DNA of 64,000 nt, taken from contig SUZV01000012.1 in assembly GCA_015059715.1 (NCBI GenBank), positions 38,458 through 102,457 of the forward strand, in the 5' to 3' direction. Shown here piece after piece: positions 51,915 through 59,615 of the stretch (position 1 is its first letter; each line of letters begins with the position of its first letter). Under the pieces are notes generated by a model, which had not been told where the DNA came from, searched no databases, and was given only the letters and a program-made list of their open reading frames with translations. The translations under genes and the position numbers were made by a program. This stretch comes from Rikenellaceae bacterium. Lineage in GTDB: Bacteria > Bacteroidota > Bacteroidia > Bacteroidales > Rikenellaceae.

Positions 51915-53594
51915 ATGAGAATTTATATGTTGCGAAGATTTACTAATCTACTATCACTCCTAGCTCTTCTTGTGGCTGTGGGTTGTCAAACTGAGAATAC
52001 GGGAAATGAGCCTCAAACAGAGCCAGAGCAGAGCGATCTCTTTGAGTTTAAAAACATTGCGACCTCGCGCAACACTTTTACAGTAGACATCATCCCTCAG
52101 GATAAAGAGTCGGAGTATATCGTGATGTTTGCCAAGAGGGAGTATTTCGAGACAAATAAGATCGACACAGTTGAGGAGCTAATCGAGGATGACTATCAAT
52201 ACCTCTCGGATATGTCATCAGATGCAAACCTCTCGATACGCGACTTTGCATCAAACGCTGGGTGGCTCGTCAGTGGAGATAGACTAGGATATAGTGGCGG
52301 AGGCCTCTATCCCGATACGGAATATGTAGTATATTGCTATGGCATTGAGCTTAGCGACAGCAACTATGTGGCAACAACCGATTTATACTATACGGCGATA
52401 AAGACCACTGGCCCTGCGATGCAGAGCGTAGAGTTCGACATAGAGTGTACAGTAGAAGGCAACGTCGTCGATATCACCATCAATCCTAATGACTATGACG
52501 GTTTCTACTACTACTGCGTGGTAGCCGAAGGCGAAAGGCTATACCTTTCGGAGGATGAGCCCGTAAGCGAGAGATATAGAGAGAAGCTGAGCAATATGAC
52601 CTTCGATATATTCAATCAGTGGATTAATGTCGATGGTATCCCCTCAAATCTATTCTGCTTGAAGGGCACAGAGAGTCTAAACCTAAGAGTAGAACCAAGC
52701 ACAAACTATATGATCGCAGTCTTCGCCTTAAGCGAGGAGCAGCTACCCCTGATATGCTCAATGCCCTCGGTGGCACACTTCACAACGGAAGAGTATGCCA
52801 AGAGCGAGCTAACACTCGACCTTCAAGTTGTGGATATTACGCCATACAATGCGGTGCTGAATGTCTACCCATCGAACAACAACGAGAGCTACGCCTGTCT
52901 GCTCCTTGCAGCATCACAAGCACCTCTGGCCGACACGGAGTACCAGCTGATGAAGAGCCTTATCAGCGGCTTTATGCCTGCGACATTCGAAGGTCCTATC
53001 GAGGGTGAAAACCTCACACCTCTGATGCCCGATACTGAGTATGTTGTATATGCCTTTGGCATTGATAGCGAGCAACCAACAACCGACCTCTACGAGGTGC
53101 GCTTTACAACGGCAGCTGCAACAGAGGGTGCAACCGAGATTACCGATTTTAAACTGCTCAAACTATTCGATTCGAGCGAGATTATAGAGCTCGACCCAAG
53201 CTATCAAAACAAGCTCGGCGATTGTGAGTGTGTGGCCATTGTCGAGGCGACGACAAACGTACCGTGCGACAAGCTATACTTCTGGTGGTACGAGGAGTGG
53301 ATGAAGGTGGAGTACTCCGAGGAGGCCTTCTTGGAGGATTTGTTGATGTATCCCTACGCCAACAATCCAGAGATTATGGATATGTACTACAGTAAGAGCC
53401 GCGACGACCTCTTCTTCTTTGCAGGTATTGCCGAGGATGAGGAGGGCAACCTAAGCGATATATACTATGGCGATAGCTTCGAGATTAAGAAGGATATGAC
53501 CGACCCTGCGGAGGAGTTCTTCCAGTATGTCAATAGCGATGCTAAGGCCGAGCCTTCGACACTAAATATAGGCGTTGTAGGCATACGCCGATAA
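51915..53594 (+). CDS. multi-domain surface lipoprotein
   Basis: 559 residues. Lipobox AVGC with Cys24 and an acidic tether (NTGNEPQTEPEQSD). The rest is three Fn3/Ig-like modules, each with a Tyr-rich strand near its end (DTEYVVYCYGIEL, NYMIAVFALSEEQ, DTEYVVYAFGID), plus a C-terminal domain (about 415-559). It resembles the beta modules of the 11751-14540 protein (TEYVLWYIA) but has no DUF4988 part. Outer-membrane anchored; ligand unknown. A threonine-aldolase-like gene follows closely. Confidence 0.78.
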   Translation: MRIYMLRRFTNLLSLLALLVAVGCQTENTGNEPQTEPEQSDLFEFKNIATSRNTFTVDIIPQDKESEYIVMFAKREYFETNKIDTVEELIEDDYQYLSDMSSDANLSIRDFASNAGWLVSGDRLGYSGGGLYPDTEYVVYCYGIELSDSNYVATTDLYYTAIKTTGPAMQSVEFDIECTVEGNVVDITINPNDYDGFYYYCVVAEGERLYLSEDEPVSERYREKLSNMTFDIFNQWINVDGIPSNLFCLKGTESLNLRVEPSTNYMIAVFALSEEQLPLICSMPSVAHFTTEEYAKSELTLDLQVVDITPYNAVLNVYPSNNNESYACLLLAASQAPLADTEYQLMKSLISGFMPATFEGPIEGENLTPLMPDTEYVVYAFGIDSEQPTTDLYEVRFTTAAATEGATEITDFKLLKLFDSSEIIELDPSYQNKLGDCECVAIVEATTNVPCDKLYFWWYEEWMKVEYSEEAFLEDLLMYPYANNPEIMDMYYSKSRDDLFFFAGIAEDEEGNLSDIYYGDSFEIKKDMTDPAEEFFQYVNSDAKAEPSTLNIGVVGIRR

Positions 53595-53618
53595 TTAGTG
53601 AATGCAAATTTATTAGGT

Positions 53619-54647
53619 ATGCTCTACTTCGATTCTGATTATATGGCAGGTGCGCACCCCGAGGTGCTAAAGGCACTTGTGGATACAAACCTTGAACACA
53701 CCGTAGGCTATGGCAATGACCAATACTCGGAGTGTGCGCGTGAGCTTCTGCGCTACGCTATGGGCGTTGAGGATGCTCAGGTTATGTTTCTCGTTGGGGG
53801 CACTCAGACAAATGCTACGGCCATAGATGGCCTGCTGCGTCGCCACGAGGGTGTCCTTGCGGCCGATAGTGGACATATTGCGGTCCACGAGTCGGGGGCC
53901 ATCGAGGCCTCGGGGCACAAGGTGCTCACCCTACCACAACACGATGGTAAGGTGGCGGCAGAGGATGTGGCGAGCTATATCCATAAGTTCTATGCCGACC
54001 AGACATATCAGCATATGGTAGCTCCAGGTATGCTCTATATCTCGCAGCCTACGGAGTATGGCACGATATACTCGCTTAAGGAGCTTGAGTCGCTCTCAAA
54101 GGTGTGCCACGACAACCATATTCCGTTATATATTGATGGTGCTCGCCTCGGCTATGCCCTTGCGGCCGAGGGTGCAGACTTCACGTTGCGCGATATTGCA
54201 CGCCTTGCCGATGTCTTCTATATTGGTGGCACGAAGTTAGGCACGCTCTTTGGCGAGGCCCTTGTGGTCACTAATAGCGAACTTCTCACACACCTCTTCC
54301 CTCTTGTTAAGCAACATGGGGCACTGCTGGCTAAGGGGCGACTGCTCGGTCTGCAATTCGAGGCTATGTTTCGGGATGGACTCTATGAGCGCATAGGTCG
54401 TCACGCTGTGGCTATGGCTCTGCGCGTGCGCGAGGCCTTCCGCAGCGCAGGCTATGAGGTGGTTATCGAGTCACCTACAAATCAGCAGTTCTTCCGCCTT
54501 CCTAACGAGGTCATCGATAGGCTTCGTGAGCGCGTATCGTTTGACTACTGGGGTCCACGCGGTCAGAAGTATAGCGTAGTGAGATTTGTTACAAGCTGGG
54601 CGACAACAGAGGAGTGCGTTGCAGAGTTGGAGAGCATCTTGAGATAA
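53619..54647 (+). CDS. threonine aldolase family PLP enzyme
   Basis: 342 residues from the ATG at 53619 (MLYFDSDYMAGAHPEVLKAL); a GTG at 53598 is in frame but family members start near the FxSDxxxGxHP motif. HTVGYGNDQYS, the PLP-stacking HESGAIEASGHK, the Asp in LYIDGARLGYAL and the PLP-lysine in GGTKLGTLFG are conserved. It would cleave L-threonine or allo-threonine to glycine and acetaldehyde. It lies 24 nt after the lipoprotein stop. Confidence 0.9.
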   Translation: MLYFDSDYMAGAHPEVLKALVDTNLEHTVGYGNDQYSECARELLRYAMGVEDAQVMFLVGGTQTNATAIDGLLRRHEGVLAADSGHIAVHESGAIEASGHKVLTLPQHDGKVAAEDVASYIHKFYADQTYQHMVAPGMLYISQPTEYGTIYSLKELESLSKVCHDNHIPLYIDGARLGYALAAEGADFTLRDIARLADVFYIGGTKLGTLFGEALVVTNSELLTHLFPLVKQHGALLAKGRLLGLQFEAMFRDGLYERIGRHAVAMALRVREAFRSAGYEVVIESPTNQQFFRLPNEVIDRLRERVSFDYWGPRGQKYSVVRFVTSWATTEECVAELESILR

Positions 54648-54666
54648 AAACTTGAGTACGAGCGGG

Positions 54667-54765
54667 GCGTTAGATACAACGCTCAACGAAAATGCCGTCT
54701 ATGGGTAGTACTTGTGTGTACGTCACATAGACGGCAATTTTTGTTAGTGGCAGTAGATGATGCCC
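54667..54765. repeat. GTACTTG-apex hairpin repeat, copy C
   Basis: Stem TGCCGTCTATG/CATAGACGGCA with outer CGAAAA/TTTTTG and apex GTACTTGTGTGTAC. The flanks GCGTTAGATACAACGCTC and GTTAGTGGCAGTAGATGATG match copy A at 22209-22314 almost exactly. A half MITE-like end (54780-54803) follows. Confidence 0.75.
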
Positions 54766-54815
54766 AACAATAAAGAACGACAAAATAGACTTTTATTCAC
54801 CCCTCTAAAGGCGAA

Positions 54816-55388
54816 CTACCCCTTGAGTAGCTTGACTAACTCGGCTACGGCGCGACCTCGGTGCGAGATGGCGTTCTTCTCGTCTGCCGACATCTCGGCA
54901 AATGTAACACTGCGACCATCAGGGATAAAGAGAGGGTCGTAGCCGAAGCCTTCGTAGCCCGACTCCTCGGTAGCGATAGTGCCATTGACAACGCCTTCAA
55001 CCTGTTGCTCGACACCGCCACGAATAAGCGATATCACAGTACGAAAACGAGCTCTGCGACACTTCGTGCCCTCTAATTCGTGGAGTAGCTTGCGGTTATT
55101 GGCCTTAAAGTCGTGTCCGTCGGTGGCATAACGTGCCGAGCGAACACCAGGCGCACCACCCAAGGCCTCCACCTCAAGACCTGTGTCGTCGGCAAAGCAG
55201 TCCAAGCCTGTGCGCTCGTATACGTAGCGAGCCTTAATCGAGGCATTCTCGTCGAGCGTAGCACCCGTCTCGGGGATATCCTCCGTAATGCCCACCTCTC
55301 TAAGGGTTACAATCTCGAAGCTATCGCCCAACACAGCTCTTACCTCCGAGAGCTTATGTAGGTTATTTGTTGCAAATACAATCTTCAT
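54816..55388 (-). CDS. rdgB: RdgB/HAM1 non-canonical purine NTP pyrophosphatase
   Basis: 190 residues. Removes dITP, XTP and similar nucleotides to AMP-like monophosphates. FATNNLHKLSEVRAVL (the T/SxNxxK motif), ADDTGLEVEALGGAPGVRSA with the catalytic Asp, and FGYDPLFIPDGR are intact. It lies 11 nt downstream of the HAD gene on the same strand. Confidence 0.95.
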   Translation of the reverse strand: MKIVFATNNLHKLSEVRAVLGDSFEIVTLREVGITEDIPETGATLDENASIKARYVYERTGLDCFADDTGLEVEALGGAPGVRSARYATDGHDFKANNRKLLHELEGTKCRRARFRTVISLIRGGVEQQVEGVVNGTIATEESGYEGFGYDPLFIPDGRSVTFAEMSADEKNAISHRGRAVAELVKLLKG

Positions 55389-55399
55389 GGGTTATCTCT

Positions 55400-56248
55400 T
55401 TACGCTAAATCTTTGGCCACCTCCAACTCCGCAAGTCGCTGGTCCATAACCATCTTATCGATTATGGTCTTGACTATGGTATCTATCTCCGAGCCGTCGG
55501 AGTAGTCGGCCGGGCATACATGGTTTACGCGGTTGTCGCGGATAAGGTCGTTAAGCACCGTGCGCTGCCCCTCCTCCTTGGGATTATACACAGCGATGGA
55601 GTGGCCTCCGAAGTTCTTGACCAACTTCATACAGGGAATATCTGTCGTTCCATCACCGAAATATATCATACGCCTAAATGGCACAGGACGCTTCGACTCC
55701 TCCATAAATCGGTTGACATCCTTGGTGTCGAAAACAGACTCTACGCCCTTGTTTATTTTGAAGATAAACTGTGTCTTGTTAGTATAGTTTACCGCCACTG
55801 CGGGCCAATAGGCTATGCCGTCGACGTTGTAGAGGAACGAACAGGCGTAGATATTCTTAAACTCGTGAGCTATGGCAGTTCCCTCGATAATCTCCTTAAG
55901 GCCCGAGGAGTTGACGTAGTGTAGGATATTGACACCTCGCTCGCGGCCATACTCATTGATACGCTTAAACCACTCGGTAACACCCTCATAAAACTGCACG
56001 TTGCGTCCCGACTCGCGGAATGCCTCGCGTCGCAGTGATAACCCCTTGGATTGTGCCGCCTGGAGCATACGGGCCATATATGTAAGTACTTGGTCGGCAT
56101 CCTGCTCCTCGGCTAAGGTATTTGCCTCGTGCCAAAACTCGATGTTGCTCTTTCCGACGGCTGGGATAAAGTCATACTCCTGCATATTTCCTGGGGCAAG
56201 AGTGCCATCGAAATCGTATATCAGTGCAACGGTAATATTCTCTTTCAT
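55400..56248 (-). CDS. HAD superfamily hydrolase
   Basis: 282 residues. Nucleophile motif IYDFDGTLAPGN (Asp12 and Asp14 region), motif II-like HYVNSSGLKEII and motif IV GDGTTDIPCM. The large cap (about 20-100) and the motif order suggest a phosphoserine-phosphatase-like (class I) HAD. The substrate cannot be assigned. Its operon partner RdgB is a nucleotide sanitiser. Confidence 0.88.
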   Translation of the reverse strand: MKENITVALIYDFDGTLAPGNMQEYDFIPAVGKSNIEFWHEANTLAEEQDADQVLTYMARMLQAAQSKGLSLRREAFRESGRNVQFYEGVTEWFKRINEYGRERGVNILHYVNSSGLKEIIEGTAIAHEFKNIYACSFLYNVDGIAYWPAVAVNYTNKTQFIFKINKGVESVFDTKDVNRFMEESKRPVPFRRMIYFGDGTTDIPCMKLVKNFGGHSIAVYNPKEEGQRTVLNDLIRDNRVNHVCPADYSDGSEIDTIVKTIIDKMVMDQRLAELEVAKDLA

Positions 56249-56293
56249 CTATCTTTTTTATTGATGGTGGCGTAAATATACAAAAAAAATCAC

Positions 56294-56301
56294 TATTTTT
56301 G
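56294..56301 (+). promoter_or_regulatory. possible -7 box of nitroreductase promoter
   Basis: TATTTTTG, 38 nt before the nitroreductase start. Confidence 0.5.
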
Positions 56302-56339
56302 TAACTAAGAAACCTAAAAATGTATAAAACGATAATATT

Positions 56340-56873
56340 ATGGAGTTTAAAGATGTAGTTAAGAAGCGTCGCTCGACGCGCAGATATACAGGTCAACCTG
56401 TTGAGAAAGAGAAACTTCTAAGGGCTATGGAGTTGGCCATCAAGGCCCCCTCGTCGAAGAATACACGCTCGACACGTCTTATGGCCGTTACCGACCTAAA
56501 GCGTGTACACGAATTGGGCAGACTTCGTGACTGGGGTTCAAGCCTGCTTGAGGAGGCTGGTGCTGCTGTCATCGTCCTCGGCGACGAGAAGGAGAGCCCT
56601 ATGTGGCAAGCCAATGCCTCGATTATGGGTGTTATGCTACAGTTGGCCTTAGTCGATGAGGGGTTGGCAACCTGCTGGGTACACGTAGGCGACTACCTCA
56701 CGCTTAAGGATGAGCCCGAGAGTCAGCGTAGCGAGGACTTTGTTAAGGCTCTCTTCCCAGAGATTCCCAGCGACTACCGCGTCTGGTGTGTGATATCTAT
56801 TGGTTATGCCGACTATACGCCCAAGCCACTACCCGACTACGAGGGCCCCGAGCGTATACTTCTCGTCGAGTAG
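56340..56873 (+). CDS. nitroreductase family FMN oxidoreductase
   Basis: 177 residues. FMN-binding RRSTRRYTGQPVEKEKLLRA at the N-terminus, APSSKNTRSTRLMAV and MLQLALVDEGLATCWVHVGD in the core. Probably reduces quinones, nitro compounds or flavins with NAD(P)H. Single-gene transcript ending in the terminator at 57040-57071. Confidence 0.92.
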   Translation: MEFKDVVKKRRSTRRYTGQPVEKEKLLRAMELAIKAPSSKNTRSTRLMAVTDLKRVHELGRLRDWGSSLLEEAGAAVIVLGDEKESPMWQANASIMGVMLQLALVDEGLATCWVHVGDYLTLKDEPESQRSEDFVKALFPEIPSDYRVWCVISIGYADYTPKPLPDYEGPERILLVE

Positions 56874-56899
56874 AGTTCATTCAGGCTATAGACCGCTGT

Positions 56900-57027
56900 G
56901 GCTGAATAGAGAGTCTATTTTGGCATTTTTGCCGTGATTAAGCAAATGCAGAGGCTGCTTGCAGAGTGTGCCGAGCCAGAGTGGCGAGAAGGTACTTAGA
57001 CCTAAAAATAGATATCTTTATTCAACC
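56900..57027. repeat. MITE-like element with inverted ends, second copy
   Basis: The left end GGCTGAATAGAGAGTCTATTTT and the inverted right end GGTTGAATAAAGATATCTATTTT bound about 128 bp. The interior differs from the 11605-11720 element. A lone end occurs at 54780-54803 and a short related inverted pair at about 19227-19263. Confidence 0.55.
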
Positions 57028-57039
57028 ACTTAAACAATC

Positions 57040-57071
57040 GAGAGTGACTAATTTACTTTTTAGTCACTCTC
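57040..57071 (+). terminator. terminator after the nitroreductase region
   Basis: GAGAGTGACTAA pairs with TTAGTCACTCTC around TTTACTTT, then T-rich sequence. Member of the GACTAA family. Confidence 0.85.
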
Positions 57072-57134
57072 ATCTTTTTGCCTATTGCTTTGCAATAATG
57101 GAGTAAAAGTATACGTTTGTTACGAAAAAAAATG

Positions 57135-57142
57135 TATCTTTG
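57135..57142 (+). promoter_or_regulatory. -7 box of the envelope operon promoter
   Basis: TATCTTTG, with the ATG at 57153 only 10 nt downstream. It rules out earlier in-frame starts and implies a very short leader. Confidence 0.7.
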
Positions 57143-57152
57143 CAGGTTGATT

Positions 57153-58139
57153 ATGGAGAAACTATCTCAAATATTAGTTCTGGCCGTTGCCTCACTTGCT
57201 GTCGCCTGCACCTCGGGAGTTAGCTTCACGAGAGAGGATGATGGCGTAGATGTGGTGGCTCAGGTAGATGAACATAGACTGCTGCGCACCGATATTGCTC
57301 GCGATATGCCCTCGGGACTCGTGGGTGTCGATAGCGCGACATTCTCGCGTATGTACATCGAGAACTGGGTGCTTAGCAGGCTCAAGATGCGTCGTGCCGA
57401 GGAGGTGCTATCCTCATACGAGGAGGATATAGAGCGTCTTGTGGAGGGCTACCGCCAGTCGCTTGTGATGCGTCAGCTCGACCAGTACTACGTCGACAAC
57501 AACATCGACCTTGAGATTACAGATAAGCAGCTTGCGGCCTACTATCGCGCAAACGCAGCATCCTTCAGGCTCGACCACAATAAGGTGCGTGGCGTGGTGG
57601 TTAAGACACCGCGCACGTTCCGCAACACCACGACGCTGAGCACTGCGCTTAAGAGGGTGGCAAAGAGTGGCAGTGCCGAGGAGGTGAGGGCATTGGCCGA
57701 GAAGCACAACCTACTCCTTACGGACCATACAAGCCAGTGGGTATCCTACTCCGACTTCTTGAGCAGCCTGCCTACGGAGCGTTCACGCTCATATAACGAC
57801 CTCTTAGCAAATAGTGGCGTACAGCAGATGTCGTCGGACGATGCCCACTTCTACTTTATCATTGTTGATGTGGCACGCAAGGGCGAGACTGCCCCTATGG
57901 AGTGTGTCGAGGATGATATCCGCCGCCGCATATATGCCGAGCGACGCGCCGACATCGTAGGTCGCTACGAGGAGGAGCTTAAGCGCGAGGCTGTGATGCT
58001 GGGACGCATAACGATGACCGACAGCACACTTCTCAACACGATGGGCTACAGTGTCGATGAGGTGACGCAGCAGAGTAGAACCATCGCCCCCGAGGAGATT
58101 GTAAATGAGATTATCCCCGAGGAGGAGATTATGGAGTAG
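57153..58139 (+). CDS. lipoprotein related to peptidyl-prolyl isomerase/SurA chaperones
   Basis: 328 residues from the ATG right after the promoter. Lipobox AVAC with Cys at about 19. The body is helical: LRTDIARDMPSGL, YIENWVLSRLKMRRAEEVL and ITDKQLAAYYRANAASF resemble the N-terminal chaperone part of SurA/PrsA-like proteins. A full parvulin domain is not evident. Its place before a clear SurA-like gene suggests a role in outer membrane protein folding; this is inference. Confidence 0.72.
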   Translation: MEKLSQILVLAVASLAVACTSGVSFTREDDGVDVVAQVDEHRLLRTDIARDMPSGLVGVDSATFSRMYIENWVLSRLKMRRAEEVLSSYEEDIERLVEGYRQSLVMRQLDQYYVDNNIDLEITDKQLAAYYRANAASFRLDHNKVRGVVVKTPRTFRNTTTLSTALKRVAKSGSAEEVRALAEKHNLLLTDHTSQWVSYSDFLSSLPTERSRSYNDLLANSGVQQMSSDDAHFYFIIVDVARKGETAPMECVEDDIRRRIYAERRADIVGRYEEELKREAVMLGRITMTDSTLLNTMGYSVDEVTQQSRTIAPEEIVNEIIPEEEIME

Positions 58140-58167
58140 TCCCTCAATAAATGATTTTTTTGAAAAA

Positions 58168-59610
58168 ATGAAGTATACAACTATGATACGAAAGATTATG
58201 GTCGTGGCGATGTTCGCCACAGCTCTTCAGCTCCTACCCTATTCGGCTGTCGCACAGCAGCGTCGTCAGGTGATGCTCGACAAGGTCGTTGCAGTGGTGG
58301 GCGGCTCCTCGGTGCTACACTCCGAGCTTCGCGAGTATGCCGATGCCCTCGTTGTACAGCGACGACAGATGGGCTACACCTCGGACCGCGACCCTATGGA
58401 TGAGGCGTTGGAGGCACTGCTTGAGCAGAAGCTGCTCCACAACCAGGCACTTATCGACTCGGTAGAGATTAACTCGTCGGACATCACGACACGTGTCGAG
58501 AGCTACCTTCAGTCGCTCATTGCCGAGGAGGGAGGTATCGCCGAGTTGGAGGCTAAGGAGCACATGCCTATCTTCACCTACCGCGAGATGCTCCGCCAGC
58601 GTTACGAAGAGCAATCTTACGCCCAGGCAATGAGGGCACAGGTGATAAGCAAGGTCACGATAGTACCTGGCGAGGTGGAGCGTTTCTACAAGCATATCGA
58701 CAAGGATAGCCTGCCCATGATTGGCGAGCAGTACGTATATGCCCACATCACCAAGTTCCCCACGTCGCTTAAGGAGGCTCAGCAGCGCACCAAGGAGCGT
58801 CTGCTCGATATGCGCGAGCGCGTGATTACAGGCAAGACAAAGTTCTCGGTATTGGCGCGTATGTACTCACTCGATGGCTCGGCGATGTATGGTGGCGAGA
58901 TGGAGCCTATGCCTGCCGCATATTTCGTGCGTCCCTTTGCCGAGGCGTTGGAGAAGCTTAAGCCGGGCCAGATATCCGAGATTGTAGAGACAGAGTTTGG
59001 CTTCCACATCATCGAGCTTATAGATAAGAGAGATAACCTATACCACTGTCGCCATATCCTGCTACGCCCGACGTTCACACGCGACGAGCTTTTGGAGCCC
59101 GCCTCGCAGTTAGATAGCGTGGCACGCTTGGTGCGTCTTGACTCGCTGAGCTTCGAAGAGGCGGCTCTACGCTTCTCGGACGATGCTCAGTCGAAGCATA
59201 ATGGCGGTATCGTCTCAAATACCGATGTCCTGGAGCGCATGGGTGTCTACGAGGGTGCCCGCATGACGGCAACACGATTCCTTAAGGAGGACTTCAGTGC
59301 TCAGGGAGGTAAGTCGCTCGATGACTATGCCGCGCTTATGCGCCTCAAGGAGGGCGAGATATCGAACTCGTTCCAGACGACAGACCTTATGGGCAACCAG
59401 ATGAGCAAGATTGTCAAGCTCGTAGATATAATCCCTGCCCACGTAGCCTCGCTCAAGGAGGACTATATACGCCTCGAAGAGATGGCCCTGCAACAAAAGC
59501 AAGATAAGGTATATCGCGAGTGGCTCAACGATAAGATAATGTCGATGTACATATATATCGATCCGGAGTATCGAAGCGATAGCTTTGAGAATAAGAATTG
59601 GATAAAGTAA
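58168..59610 (+). CDS. SurA-like periplasmic chaperone / peptidyl-prolyl isomerase
   Basis: 480 residues from the ATG at 58168 (a second ATG lies five codons later). Signal peptide (about 1-29, VAMFATALQLLPYSAVA). SurA N-terminal domain with DKVVAVVGGSSVLHSELREY, then two rotamase-like repeats: EQYVYAHITKFPTSLKEAQQ with FGFHIIELIDKRD, and HCRHILLRPTFTRDELLEPA. Probably escorts outer membrane proteins such as LptD. It follows the previous gene by 28 nt and precedes the OstA-like gene by 5 nt. Confidence 0.92.
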   Translation: MKYTTMIRKIMVVAMFATALQLLPYSAVAQQRRQVMLDKVVAVVGGSSVLHSELREYADALVVQRRQMGYTSDRDPMDEALEALLEQKLLHNQALIDSVEINSSDITTRVESYLQSLIAEEGGIAELEAKEHMPIFTYREMLRQRYEEQSYAQAMRAQVISKVTIVPGEVERFYKHIDKDSLPMIGEQYVYAHITKFPTSLKEAQQRTKERLLDMRERVITGKTKFSVLARMYSLDGSAMYGGEMEPMPAAYFVRPFAEALEKLKPGQISEIVETEFGFHIIELIDKRDNLYHCRHILLRPTFTRDELLEPASQLDSVARLVRLDSLSFEEAALRFSDDAQSKHNGGIVSNTDVLERMGVYEGARMTATRFLKEDFSAQGGKSLDDYAALMRLKEGEISNSFQTTDLMGNQMSKIVKLVDIIPAHVASLKEDYIRLEEMALQQKQDKVYREWLNDKIMSMYIYIDPEYRSDSFENKNWIK

Positions 59611-59615
59611 GTCGG

